64,000 bases of DNA from Quillaja saponaria (GCA_029379385.1 CM055617.1:558001-622000), one strand, 5' to 3'; positions 11,268 to 23,893 are shown, counted from the stretch's first letter. Made by a program: numbers and translations. The notes: generated by a model not told the origin, from the letters alone.

Positions 11268-11954
11268 AAAAATTCATTTATTTCTCAAAGCATTCTTCTT
11301 GATGGTCTCTGTTGCCCAAGTCTAGTAACTCTTTCCTTAAATCATGGGATTAGAAGGCCTGGTGAGTGATCCCAACCTTTGAAAATAGTTTTAAGGGCTA
11401 CTATCAATGGACCTGCTTCTCTTATCTGGGAACAGTGTACAGTGCTTACAATCTGCCAAATTTCTTGCCATTAAAAATTCATCAGGTTGATGCAAATCAA
11501 AATTCAAAGGTGCAGATGTGCAGTTCTGCTGTTTAAATAGTGAGAGTTGAAAATTGTTTGGATGCCTCTATCATTTTTTTAGCATTATGACAGCTGCGCC
11601 CATGGTACCTTCACATGCACACTGAACTTGGTAAATAACTGGCTGGTCAGAATGGGAATTAGCAAGCACAATGTGAATTAAAGTTCTCCACCCCAGAAAA
11701 ATCAGAAGACGAGATCTGGAGGGGGACTATAGGAAAAAAATCCTAAGTGATTCAGTAAAGATAGAGGACATTAGCAAACAATTTATGTTAGTACAATTTG
11801 TTGGCAATTGCAGAGCTGGCAATTCTTTGAATTTTTTATTCATCTGATATTTTTCTTCGTTTGGATGCTGTTGTAAGAAAATTCCAAGACATGTGAACCA
11901 TTTTGTTACATACTACTATACTAGAGAGAGAGAGAGAGAGAGTCTCCATTTTCT
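11268..11954. other. Intergenic region between convergent SLO2 and ABCG5
   Basis: Presumed 3' UTRs of both genes. It contains an (AG)10 run at 11923-11942 just before the ABCG5 stop. No gene recognised. Confidence 0.6.
11923..11942. repeat. (AG)10 microsatellite
   Basis: Uninterrupted AG repeat 12 bases from the ABCG5 stop codon, so probably in its 3' UTR. Confidence 0.9.
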
Positions 11955-13892
11955 TCAAACTATAACACCCTTGAGCCCCCTCTCTGAGCATCTACATCTG
12001 AGGATGCCATAAGAAATGAACCTGTAAACCAAGATGAAACAGACCATGACCATCAAATTCCTCCACCTACTTTCCTCTCCATATCCTTCTTCCTTAAGCA
12101 CATCCTCTCCAGTAACCTCACATGCCCCAAACATGTACTGCAAGCACTTCCCTGAATTTGAGAACTCATTCATCAGAAACCCTTCAAACGGATACTTAAA
12201 CAGTGAAATGTAATGCATGAAAATCCGGTAACCCGGAATATCATGCTTCGATATGAAGTAGCCGGAGAACAAGAAGAATGATCCCATGACACCAGCAATT
12301 ACAGAGTTCCCAACAATGAAATTAGGCACCAGAGCACTGAAACACACTACTACTGAATTTGCAGTGTAGAGGATTAACCAAATCAGCAACAAAAATTGCA
12401 AAAAGGCCATGAAATTTTGGTTCAGACCAACTAACCAGTATAAGGGCAATGTGAATAAAATGGCTAGGATGAGCAGAAATGGCAAGTAAACTAATCCATT
12501 GGCAATAGCATAGGATGAGACTCTATAGCTTCCACAAGAGGTCTCTTTCATTACAATCTCCCTCTCCTGCAGAAAGATTGGTAGAGCTTCTACAGTGCAT
12601 GATAACAAAAACGTCAATATGAAAGCAAATAGACCTACCCTTTCTTCAGCTCCAGTTAAATCATCCTTGAGATTGTAAAAGATAGAGCCCAAGACTATCC
12701 CAGAGATCAGCATTTGAATTGTCCGACAAGCAAAGAGCTCCTTTGTCCGGAAAATGTTTTTTGAGAATCTATGAGTGAGAATTATGGTTTCCCTCAATCT
12801 AGAATTGGCGAAATCCTGAGAGAAATCGGTTGCCATGTTACTGATTTCATCATCAGCCACTTTGGCTTGTTGAAAGAGCTGATGCAGAGTGAACTTACTA
12901 TTTCTAACCTCACCTTGATCATCACCTTTTTTTTCTAGCCCAGTTGCTGGCAATGGAGGCAGCCCTTCTTTCTGGACTTGCCAACATTTTTCCTGTTGCT
13001 GAATGATCTCTATGGAATCAATGGCATATTCCACTACATTGACATGAAGAGGAAGATCCAAATCCATTAGCCTTAGATTAACACCAAGAAAATCCACTGT
13101 GCCATGGTGCAAAACAGAGCCATTAGCCAACAATAAAATTGAATTGAACAACTTCACTATTCTGAACCCTGGTTGATGGATGCTAAGAATTATGGTTCGG
13201 CCTTGAGTTTTAGCCATGATTTTAAGCATATCAATGATTTGAATAGCAGAGGTGCTGTCGAGCCCAGAAGTTGGTTCATCCAAAAGTACCACTTTGGGGT
13301 CATGCATGACTTCAACACCAATGGATACCCAGCGCCTCTCCCCACCCGATATACCCCGGACTCTTTCATCCCCAATTCGAGTCTTGGATACATGACTAAG
13401 GCCCAGCTCCTGGATCAATGACTTGACCCTGGAACTCAGTTCAGCTTGAGGAAACATTAATCTTAGTTTTGCACTAAACATTAAGGTTTCTTCCACTGTA
13501 AGTAATGGAAACAGAGTATCCTTCTGTGTAACATAGCCAGAAATCTTTTTGAAATTGGCTCTATCTATAGGCTTCTGGTTCACTAAAATGGAACCAGTTT
13601 GTGGTGTAACTTTACCTGCAAGAATTTCAAGCGGAGATGATTTTCCAGCACCACTTGGGCCAACAATTGCAAGAATTTCCCAAGGCTTGGCCCTGCAGTT
13701 CACATCCTTGAGAACATGCCTGACTCCATTGGAGGTCTTTTCAGCTCTTGCTTCTTCTTCTGATTCCTGACCAACTTCTTGACGATTCTTTGCTGGTTTT
13801 CTGCAGAAAATTTTAAAAGGGCTCTCTGTTTTTTGTGTACCGATCTTGTAGTTGACATTAATTGCTTCAATCTCACAGCCATGTTTCTTCAT
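11955..13892 (-). CDS. ABCG5: ABC transporter G family half-transporter, ABCG5 type
   Basis: Intronless, 645 residues. One N-terminal nucleotide-binding domain precedes one membrane domain, the ABCG (WBC) order. Walker A is GPSGAGKSS (78-86), the signature is ISGGERR (181-187), Walker B is VVLLDEPTSGLD from 201, and the switch region reads LSIHQPGFRI. About six hydrophobic segments follow from residue 400, including VGLFAFILTFLLSCTVEALP, YRVSSYAIANGLVYLPFLLI and IVGNSVIAGVMGSFFLFSGY. Similarity to Arabidopsis ABCG5 (At2g13610) is end to end, from the N-terminal HGCEIEA to the C-terminal YRFISY. The Arabidopsis protein is reported to contribute to cuticle formation; the substrate is not evident here. 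Odd points: Pro87 (codon 13632-13634) directly after Walker A, where relatives have Leu, and Trp188 (codon 13329-13331) after the signature, where relatives have Arg. The frame is otherwise intact. Confidence 0.92.
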   Translation of the reverse strand: MKKHGCEIEAINVNYKIGTQKTESPFKIFCRKPAKNRQEVGQESEEEARAEKTSNGVRHVLKDVNCRAKPWEILAIVGPSGAGKSSPLEILAGKVTPQTGSILVNQKPIDRANFKKISGYVTQKDTLFPLLTVEETLMFSAKLRLMFPQAELSSRVKSLIQELGLSHVSKTRIGDERVRGISGGERRWVSIGVEVMHDPKVVLLDEPTSGLDSTSAIQIIDMLKIMAKTQGRTIILSIHQPGFRIVKLFNSILLLANGSVLHHGTVDFLGVNLRLMDLDLPLHVNVVEYAIDSIEIIQQQEKCWQVQKEGLPPLPATGLEKKGDDQGEVRNSKFTLHQLFQQAKVADDEISNMATDFSQDFANSRLRETIILTHRFSKNIFRTKELFACRTIQMLISGIVLGSIFYNLKDDLTGAEERVGLFAFILTFLLSCTVEALPIFLQEREIVMKETSCGSYRVSSYAIANGLVYLPFLLILAILFTLPLYWLVGLNQNFMAFLQFLLLIWLILYTANSVVVCFSALVPNFIVGNSVIAGVMGSFFLFSGYFISKHDIPGYRIFMHYISLFKYPFEGFLMNEFSNSGKCLQYMFGACEVTGEDVLKEEGYGEESRWRNLMVMVCFILVYRFISYGILRCRCSERGLKGVIV

Positions 13893-15456
13893 TGTAGACG
13901 ATTGTCTCTGTCTCTCTTTTCCTCCCCTTACTCTGTCCCCAAATCCATTGGTATTCTTACTCTATATTCTCTTATTTTTAGTCCCTACCAGTCTTGGAAT
14001 AAATAAACAATTGAGTTATTAATTAAAAAGACATTAAGGCCCTTGATATTGTATACAGAGTTCACGGGCATTTGTTGTTGCCGGTTCTGTATTGAATTTT
14101 GTTACTTTTGGACATGGATAATTGAATGGATCACGTGGGCATTCTTGGTTTTTCAATGTTGTAAACAATGGTGGAACGCACAGTTTTGGTGATGAAAACT
14201 ACCTAAAAATCAAAGGACTAAGCTAAATGCCTGTAACGTTGTGGGACCGTTGATCAGATAGGGAAATGCAACTAGAAATCTAAAATCTTAATTGTTGGGT
14301 TATTGAAATTTATCATTTAACTTTGTACTAGTATCCAATGTTACCAAAAGTCCAAAGGGCAATTTATTATTTTTATGAGTATCCAAAATAGCATTATTAT
14401 TTATTTTGCAACATAATAAAAAAATACAAAGGATAATTATGAACAACAAAAATAAAGAAAGGAAAAGTACAAACACATAGCATTTTGTTTTTGGAACTAT
14501 ATGGACTCTGGACTGGAGTCCCTCGGAAATAGGAATTTGGGGATTAAGAAACTAATGGTCCATTTGGGTCATCAAATTTGTGGCTGGAATTGCATAATGC
14601 TCCAAAGGCCAAACCAACCAAACTTTCCAAATTATTTGAGTTTTATAAGCCTTTATTTTATTAATTAAGAAATAACGGAGAAGATCTTCTCTTTGTTGGT
14701 TGTGGGTTTTCTTAAGAATATTCATTTTTTTCCTTTTATTAAATTATAAATTTCCTTTTTTTATGTTTTAATATAACATTGGTGTTTTAAAAATATTGTA
14801 TGGTCATTCAGATTTCAGTGTGAAACAGGAAGAAGCCCGTGAACTTTCTCTCTCCCTCTCTTCAATCATAGTCCATTCCGGGCCTCACACTTGCCATTCC
14901 TCCACTTTAGAACAACTCAAATAGTCAATAACACATATTTAAGGAAAAAAAGAAAAAGAAAAATGTCATCGCCCGTGAAGTCTATGTAAATTACAAGCCC
15001 AAAAAGGAACTACCAATCTAATCTTTGGAGTTTGTACATGCTCTGCATATATATTTAATTTTCAGAAAGTTATTTACGTCGGCCTAAAATCATACAACAC
15101 ATTTTTTATTTATTTACTGATCTTGCAATCAGTATATTTGGGACCATTTATCTTAAATAATTATTTATTCAAATAAACAAATTATGAGAAATTTACTCCC
15201 ATAAATGAACGAAACTAATATTATCAACACAAGTTCTATAACAAGGGGATAAATTTTGACAAGAATAGAATTGAATGGTGAATATTATAATTTATCTGAA
15301 AATTCAAAAAACAAATTTGTATAAATTTAGGAGTCTATAAGTATCTCAACTAATTATGTTTTTGATTTAGTCCAACATAGATTTTTTACTCAGAAATTCA
15401 TTGAATGAAACAAATTTTCTTGATGTCAATATTTTGCAAGTAAAAATCTATCTATA

Positions 15457-15495
<39 letters not shown>

Positions 15496-15583
15496 AATAA
15501 TAAAAACTATGAATTTCTCATTTAATTAAAGGAAGGGCAATTCCCACGGGATTGGCACGTGCAACATATTGTTTGCATCTGAC
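13893..15583. other. Intergenic region between divergent ABCG5 and HDA14
   Basis: AT-rich promoter territory for both genes. It contains pyrimidine-rich likely ABCG5 leader sequence at 13900-13935 and a (TA)13 run followed by poly-T at 15453-15495. No gene recognised. Confidence 0.6.
15453..15495. repeat. (TA)13 plus poly-T tract
   Basis: TA dinucleotides at 15453-15478 run straight into a T homopolymer, upstream of the HDA14 promoter. Confidence 0.9.
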
Positions 15584-15671
15584 GTGGGCCAGGCCCACTA
15601 AGATGACCGTACCTAAAACGGAACTAACTATAAAGTAGATACAGCCCATGCCTTCGCGCGCCTGCGCCAAA
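15584..15671 (+). promoter_or_regulatory. HDA14 core promoter: palindromic site II, TATA box, E2F-type box
   Basis: GTGGGCC-A-GGCCCAC at 15584-15598 is a perfect 15-base palindrome made of two opposed TGGGCC site II (TCP-type) elements. TATAAAG follows at 15629-15635, and GCGCCAAA, which fits the plant E2F consensus on the opposite strand, is at 15664-15671. The first codon is at 15728, so transcription probably starts near 15660. TCP and E2F control is inferred from the motifs. Confidence 0.55.
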
Positions 15672-15727
15672 TATTTGTTTCAACAGGCGACGGTTAACTT
15701 TCGTGTGGCTCTCACTCCTTCGTCTCG

Positions 15728-18478
15728 ATGCAGCTGCAGGCATCTCCTTCATTTTCTGGTACTGCAATTCTCTCTTTCTCTGAAATTCAATTTGTGTGTG
15801 CGAGGTAAGATATGTACTCCATAGTAGCTTGTCAGCATTGATGACTTTGTTGTTCTTGTCGAAGAGTGAGTTTTCTGTTTTTTCTTTTTTTTGGATGAAT
15901 CGTCTATTGTTGGTATTTCAGCTTGGTTATGTTTCCGATTATGTTTTCCAACAATTTTTGGTCAGATTAATTAGTAGTCAGAGTATAATTATCAAACACT
16001 TGGTTGATCCTTACTTGGTGAAGATGGGTTTGTTCTGACTCAGTAAAATTGGAAGACTTAATCTTATTTGAAACCCTAATTTTCCAACATAATATTCAAC
16101 ATAGTTTAGGTTTACTTTCAATTCACAACGGGTACATGGTTATACATGTATTCTGTAAACCTTAGAAGTAATTTAAGGCTGAATTTGTTTTATAATATGG
16201 AATTTTGGTTGATATATGGTTCTCAAGAGTAGAAAATTGTGATTGTATCAGGGAATGTGTTGTTCGTAGTGGGACAACATCTAAGCAAGTGGAAAACTAA
16301 TAATCGAACTGAGTTACAAACAAGATTTTTTGGGAATAGATTTTTCCATAAGAATCTGAGAAGAGGAAGAAGGTGTTTCTCAAAAAGTATAAGAACTTGC
16401 TTCTCCTGTACAAATGGCATTAGGAATGATTCGTATATACCTTCCTATGAGAAGTTAACTGAAGCACGTGTGATTTATTCTGTTGCTCCTGCAATGGGTC
16501 ATAACCAGGTATGTCTAGCTGTTATTTTGGGGTTTTTCTTGCAAGTTTAATCTTAAATTCTGATTGAATTTAGAAAATTCAATCGTTTGTGTTTCTAAGC
16601 TTTGGAGGGGACTAATTCTTGTTGTCTCAATTTCCTGTGCTAGCATGCTCGAACTTGGTTTGCCTAGTATCCATGGGGAACTGAAATATTTAAGTTGTGA
16701 TAATTATTCTTCTTTCAAACAACATATAAATTTCTTTAGATAGAGAATATTGCATGCTCTAGTTCCATTCTAGCATATCATATACCAGGTTTTATTTTTA
16801 TTTTTATAATTTAATGCAATCTCTTATTTTCTTCTCTATCTCAATTTCTTCTATACATTTTATGTATTCTCATCCATACATCGACTTATACATAGAGCAA
16901 CTTTTATGTTGATAACTGGTTATCTGGAATTTCAGTGAGTTCAATGTTGTTTTATCCCTTTTCTTTATCATGGTGATATTTTGTAGCTAACAAATAGCAA
17001 TGAGAGAGTAAGTATGTTTCCTGTAATGCAGCATAAATAATTCTAGTTGTTTACAACTTTCATAGTTTTACAGATATATTGGTAAGATTCAACTAGTCAT
17101 CAAAGTCCTTGCTTCTAAGTTGTTATGGAAACACCAATACAGATTAGGTGTTGTAGCTGCAAGGATGTCATGATTCTTTCTTCTGTTCTCATTTGCTTGT
17201 CATGCCACTCTCATGCGTTTGAGCTTATCACATCACTCTGATTGTAGTTAGATATACTGCTGCTAACAGGAGTCTCATCCAGAATCTCATTTTAGAGTTC
17301 CTGCTATTGTGAATGCTCTTAAAGAAATGAAGCTCACACCAGAGGTATCAAACACAGTGTTAACTCTCCATTTTACCTGTGGTTGGTTATGCATATTCTC
17401 CTCTATTCTCATATTGGTTTCCTTTTTCCAGTTTTTAATTCTTGATATATATTAATATCTATTGCCATTAATTGTTTCCAGAAGTTCCAAAAAAGGAAAA
17501 AGGAAGTATGTATTCTGAGGTCAAATCTTGCCTTCAACTGTGAATGTGTATAAATAAAACCTAAAATCCCTGGACTTAAATTTAACCATACTAAGTCTAG
17601 TAGTTCATTTTTTTTTTTCTTTGGATGCTTTCTGTTTACCAGAATACCAGTTGTGGAAAACCAAAGCATCTCTTCAGCTGAACATATTTTGGCTCTGAAT
17701 GTGTGAATGTCAGCTTGAGAGAGTGCTGGTTTACATAATGGGTGATAATATCAAAGACTAATTATTATTATTTTTTTTTATAAAAATCATATTTCTGTTG
17801 TAGCATGATCTAAATTTGCATTTATGTTTTTAACCAATATTTCTTGTATGTATAACTCAGTTCCATGGCTCCGAGATCATTGAACTTCAAAATTTTAGTC
17901 CTGCTTCAGCTGATGACATTGCAACTGTGCACGCAAGAGCCTATGTATCTGGCCTTGAGAAGGTAGCCTCATTTCCCAGCTTAGTTCCTGCTGTTAGAGT
18001 GTAAATATAGGCAGCTTAATTAGTGAGTCAAATTTCCTTATTTATAGTTTCTTTCCTTATTTCTAGTTTCCTTATTTCTGTGTAATTTCTATTGCGTATT
18101 TGGTTGATATTTAGTCTAGGTTCACTATGTTAGGTTAAACACTTTAGCCTATAAATAGAGGCTCCCTCTTGTATATTGAAAATCATCTGAATATATATTC
18201 TTCTTATATTCAACACCTGCCTATATGTCTCCCTGCCCAAACATCTTCCTTCTCTCAGAATGATAACTTGGTGGTCTTCATTGACCTAGAGTTGATGCCT
18301 TTCTTATCAGTCTATTAACTGTGGCTTAGCTGACAATCTAGTTTCTCATGCCTATACACCTCTACAGTGCTCTAGTTTCTCATGCCTATCTTGACATTGT
18401 GGTGTGCTTTGCCATGATCTTTGTTGATAAAGTTTGTATTTTTTTTAGGAAAGCTTCTGATTATATATTTATGTTTTA

Positions 18479-18516
<38 letters not shown>

Positions 18517-21443
18517 AATATTTGTTTTGCTTCTGATAGAGTATTTGAGTTTCATGTTGTAGGTTATGGATCAAGCTTCAGAGAAGGGCCTTGTTTTTGT
18601 GGATGGATCCGGACCAACATATGCTACTTCCACTGTAAGTGCTGTGCTTCAGAGTTCAGAAGTTCCTTGTTTTTTTTTTTTTCCCCTGAAACTTTTAGTG
18701 TTTGCTAGAAGTTACTCCCTTCAGGATATTGTATAATTGGCTTTGTCATAGTAGAAAATACAGGTATCATGTATAAGAGATTGAGATCATTTATGATTTT
18801 TGTTTTATTCAGTAAGGAGACACACGAGTAAGTTGATAACTTGATATTGCTAACACTGAAGAATAACATATTTTGTATATTTAAAGATCTACACTGCTTT
18901 TCTTAAGAAACTGTCTTGCATTTGATGAACACGGGGCATCTGTTCTATTTGAAGATTCTACTGCCTTTTGAACTGACATGAATAATGCAAAATAGTGAAA
19001 TAAGGGTGGAATTGTGATAGAGGAGCATTCCAGTTGGGTACTTGTTCATGGGGGAGTAAAAGTGAATTGACAAACCAGGACATGTTTTATCAGATAACAA
19101 ACTATCCTAATATTACTGTAGCCTGTAGCATAGCTTTTCTAGCCAGACATGATACTTCTATGGTGAAAGTCTCTCTGTGGTCTGTTCGTTTATTCTTATG
19201 ATGGTGTTAATGATGCAGACTTTTCAGGAGTCACTTATTGCAGCTGGAGCAGGAATTTCCCTAGTTGATTCAGTGGTGATGTCTCAACCTGGCACTTCAA
19301 TCTCTTAGTATAGTATTTTTTATATGCTGAGACTTTTTCTTTGTTAGGTATGAGGATGTTATATATCGGAACGTGGAGAAGATAGATGTTTATATATCTT
19401 TTGAAGCTAAAATGATGCTTGAACTGGATAGTAATTCTGTTTGAAAATGTTTGTTCTTGGACTAGTTATGACTTATGAGTAATGGTGATTGTTCTATATT
19501 CATTTAAGTTTGACAGTTCCCTATATATAATTTATGTGTTTGTGTGAAATTTTAACTGGTTTTAAACTTAATTACACTGAAACTCAATTTCCTCCAACTT
19601 GAAATTTGTACCTACAAAAAGAACAAACTTATAAATAGGTATATTACACGGACTATTTGGCCTAAAAATTTATGGAATAAAGGCTAATCTTTTCATTTTT
19701 CTTTGTCTTTTTTATTTGGTGGTAGTGGGCATGGGGATCGTACCAAATTTCACTTAGTTTAATCAAGCAAGACTGCATATAACTGTTTGGAATCTTGGAT
19801 TTTCTAGTTTCAAAACTCTCAAAATGCTTAAAGACTCAGTTTGATTCTTTTTTGGGGTAGCTTTGCTCTAAATGATCTATAATCATATTAAGGTTGCAGC
19901 ATCAAAGAACAACCAAGATCCGCCCACTGGTTTTGCTTTAATAAGGCCACCAGGACATCATGCTGTTCCGAAGGGGCCTATGGGCTTTTGCATATTTGGA
20001 AATGTGGCAATTGCAGCTCGTTATGCCCAAAATGCACATGGATTGAAGCAGTGTTTTCATAATTGACTTTGATGTGCATCATGGGAATGGGACAAATGAT
20101 GCTTTCTATGACGATCCAGATGTATTTTTCCTTTCAACTCATCAAGTAAGCAATTACTTTAGTTTGCAGCAGTGTATATTCTTTACTTCTTTATCAAAGT
20201 CCAAATTCTCATCTTCTGTTAATGGTTAAAGACTTCCTCTCTATCTCTCTGCAATTTTTCTTTAACTCGTTAACTTTTATAACTTTAGTCTTAAGACTGG
20301 GCTGTCTTTGGTGCAAACTTGATGAGATTATTATTTGACATTTGTGCTATACACGCTTAACTCCCTTATGGCATGGGATGTTTAAAACATGAATCCTGCT
20401 GAAGATTAATTTCTATCTTGAAATATAACTTTATCTTAATATCATTTGTCTATGCATTAGGATTGATTTATAATCTCCTTGTAGTCAATTTTCTTCCCCA
20501 CCCTTGCAGATTATAAGATAATTTTTCATCCCCAAATGTGCATGGTCCTTGTCCAATTTGCAATTACGTCTCTAATTTGGGTTGTATGTTAGAAATTCAT
20601 TGCAGAAAACCTGCTGTCTAATGTTGTTTCCTGTATCTCTTGATGCAGGACGGAAGCTACCCAGGTACAGGTAGATTTGATGAGGTAGGTAGTGGGAATG
20701 GCGAAGGAACTACATTAAATCTGCCTCTTCCAGGAGGCTCAGGTGATACAGCACTGAGAACTGTGTTTGACGAAGTCATTGTACCCAGTGCACAAAAGTT
20801 TAATCCAGATATTATTCTTGTCTCTGCTGGGTGAGTCTCCTATTACCATGTCAAACCACAGAAGGCTTGAAGGCCATGTGACTTCGTTGTGAAATATGTT
20901 GTTACATACTGTTGGCAAATTAAGAGGTTCCACGCGGCACACACACTGGCACTCCCATTCCTAGTCCACCCTCAATAGCATGCATGTGTGCTTATGTACT
21001 TAATTCTGCTGTTGATAAAAAGGAAAAGAATGTTCTTACTATGGAATCTGAATTGCATTCATCATGGAACTGAAGCTGCTAATTAAAATAATTAATTGCC
21101 AATGTTGTTATTTCTTGAATATCATGCAACTTTATTTGTCAGGTATGATGGTCATGTATTGGATCCATTAGCTAGTCTGCAATTTACAACAGGAACATAC
21201 TACACGCTTGCGTCCAACATTAAACAACTAGCAAAAGACCTATGTGGGGGACGTTGTGTATTTTTCTTGGAAGGAGGATATAACCTAAAGTCTCTATCAT
21301 ATTCAGTGGCAGACTCATTTCGTGCTTTTCTTGGGGAGAAGAGCTTGGCATCTGAGTTTGATGACCCTGCCATTTTGTATGAAGAGCCGTCAACTAAGGT
21401 TAAGCAAGTAATCCAGAGGGTGAAACACCTACATTCGCTATGA
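15728..21443 (+). CDS. HDA14: Histone deacetylase 14 (class II type, plastid-targeted), frameshifted in exon 7
   Basis: Nine exons with GT-AG borders: 15728-15758, 16252-16508, 17270-17344, 17861-17962, 18563-18634, 19219-19275, 19893-20145, 20649-20830 and 21143-21443. Ignoring one extra base they encode about 442 residues, against 423 in Arabidopsis HDA14 (At4g33470). The first 70 residues are basic and Ser/Arg-rich, as in a plastid transit peptide. The deacetylase domain includes [53 protein letters not shown] (zinc ligands), [19 protein letters not shown] and FFLEGGYNL. Arabidopsis HDA14 deacetylates plastid proteins including RuBisCO activase. Odd: after GLKQ one extra T (about 20052) shifts the frame and gives TGA at 20064-20066, just before the zinc-binding motif; the downstream sequence remains conserved. 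Either a sequence error or a disabled allele. Intron 4 carries a solo LTR. Confidence 0.85.
17992..18215. mobile_element. Solo LTR, copia-like size, with 5-bp target site duplication
   Basis: The 224-base element begins TGTTAGAG and ends TTCAACA, the TG...CA ends of an LTR. It is flanked on both sides by CCTGC (17987-17991 and 18216-18220), a perfect 5-bp duplication. An internal promoter-like stretch, CCTATAAATAGAGGC, lies in the second half. No coding region or second LTR is present, so this is what remains after recombination between two LTRs. It sits in HDA14 intron 4. Confidence 0.8.
18481..18508. repeat. (TA)14 microsatellite
   Basis: TA repeat in HDA14 intron 4, about 55 bases before exon 5. 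Confidence 0.9.
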
Positions 21444-23885
21444 TTTTCACCTCTCCAAAATTTATATTTGTAGATAACTTCTGTCTTCTTCTCAATTATA
21501 TTGTATCATGTTAATGATATACTTGGCGTATTGAAATTTGCGTTTCTTTATTCAGTATATACATATAAATGTAAGCTGATATGAAGTATTTCTTCAATAC
21601 AAACATTAGTTGGGAGAAATTGGTATGCTGTTTGGAGCCATATATTGTTGAGATAAGCTCGTACCAGTGACAGAACATTCTTTTTCCTGAAAGAAGAATT
21701 GCTTAACTCATGTCTTTCTAAATGTTTAAGCTAGACTTTGCATCAGTGAATATATTGTAGGAACAGGTAGGAAACGATGCTGATCAGGGATACCCTTTGT
21801 CAGATTGCTATGCATTCACAAGATATGCGCATCAAATCACAGGATGATTGATCAATCTAAAATGTATGTCTCAGCAGACTATGAGAAAAAAGTTAGTTGC
21901 TATTAAAGTTTTTCTTTCATATTTTCAGTGATAGAATTGGAATTCATTCATTTCTTTTTTTACGGGAGGAATTCATTCAATTCTAACTGAATAATACTTG
22001 AATTATTTTTTAATTAGTTGACGCTACACATACAAATGATATGGCATGCATATTTGGATGTGCTACTGATGGGTTTGAGCGCCACATACACAGGTGAGTA
22101 TAACAACGTGTCTCCATTAATTTTGTTTGCAAATTATTTTCTACACATACATTTTCTTATTCTATTCTTTGTCTTGTGTATTTTATTATTATATCATCTT
22201 AGTAGTAATACGGTATGAAACTTCATCTTTCCTCTAGAGGTTAGTTGGCTTTTCCAAGAGTCAATATTGGAGAAACTACGTTTTAAGTCAGATTATAGGT
22301 CAATCTAAAACTAAAAGGGAAGATAGTCATAGACATGCTTTGCTGTCAAGTTTGCAAATCCAATTTAGACTTGTATTAGGACATTTTTTCTGTAGAGACT
22401 AGAGGCCTTTACTTGAACGGACCAGACTTACTTCCAAAACACAAAGCAGAAAAGGTGGACAGGTATATAGAATAGATAAGAAAGCAGCTCTCACCAATTG
22501 GTAGTTGGTTAGCAAAGCAAGAAAATACTGAGATCATGATACTTCTTTAACCCTTTTCTCAAAGTTCACAAGGTGAAAGAAGAGGTTAAAGAAATTTTCG
22601 TACGAAAAAGAAGCTTTCACACATCCAGCAATAAAAAAGATGGCTCCACTAAATATTCCAACACATGGTTCCTAATTAGGATTTACAGCTTTAAAGGGGA
22701 TAAGCTTCAGCCTTCAAGTGCCCTTGATGATTAAGCATTTTAGCTAATACTTGTCTATGGATCAACTCCTTGCTGCTAAAGGTGACTTACCAACTATATA
22801 ATAGGACGTGATGGGAGAGCATATAAATTGATCTTTTTGTCTGTTTGATATGATATAAATTTATCTTTTAGTAAAGCTTAATGATGGCTCATACTACAGA
22901 TGTTCAGCTTACTTGATTGATTGTATACGTAATGTAATAAGATTCTCTTTCTTTCTCTCTCTCATAATTGTGGCTCGTTTGACTCTTAATTTTCAGTTTT
23001 TGCCAATGTTGGATTTATTAGGTATGAGACAAACATACAAGTTGATGGACAAATATGACTGATGACCAAATGGGGTTCCATACCCCTCACGTGACCAAGG
23101 GGCCTCAGCTGGCATCCTCTGAAACAACGTGTGCATCTTGGAGAAAAAAAGAAGAATTTTTTTATTTACTATTTAATTACTAAAGATATTTCTACCAAAA
23201 AAAAAATTACTAAAGATATTATAATCTTTCTATGCAGTGAATATATTTTTTTATATTAACATAATATGAGAGCTAATTGGTTTAAAGTTTGATTTTTATA
23301 TACTGCATAAAGATTTCATCAGTAAAATGTAAGAAAGGAAAAAAAAAAATACTACATAAATATTATTTAATGGCTTAAAATTTTAAACTGAGTGATTCTT
23401 TGAAATGAGCAATATAAGAGTAATCAATCTACAAGACATTAATACAATAAAACAACAAAATAAGAGTTAATTAACTACTATTCTATGATGGCTTATTTTA
23501 ATTAAGATTTATTTATTCAGTGTCCATTTGGTATCAAGTTTACAAAACTTACGGTTCATCTTGTTAAAATCAACAGTACCTAATTCTTAGCTTGTTAACA
23601 AACTCTTTTAATTATCATGAGATATATTATTATTTAATTTAAATATTAAAATATATAAGTGCATCTTAGAGGCTAAGTATTAATTTGAATCTTATCCTCT
23701 CCTTAATGTTATTTTTTTCTATCAAATTATCAAACAGCTGCTAACTTGTAATTGCATTAGCTTCCTTCCTCTCCAAGGTGCCCCACCTTCTTATTATGAC
23801 GATGATAAATGTCCACGTACCGCCGCCATTCATCTTCCAACCCAATTCTTTTTCTGACTACTTTATCAATCAACTAACCACTCTC
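21444..23885. other. Intergenic region between HDA14 and the NAC gene
   Basis: About 2.4 kb of AT-rich DNA with no long reading frame. The first 150 bases are probably the HDA14 3' UTR. A short direct repeat (attactaaagatatt) occurs near 23177 and 23206. Nothing else recognised. Confidence 0.6.
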
Positions 23886-23893
23886 TTTATAAA
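23886..23893 (+). promoter_or_regulatory. TATA box of the NAC gene
   Basis: TTTATAAA lies about 50 bases before the ATG at 23939, implying a very short 5' UTR. Confidence 0.6.
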
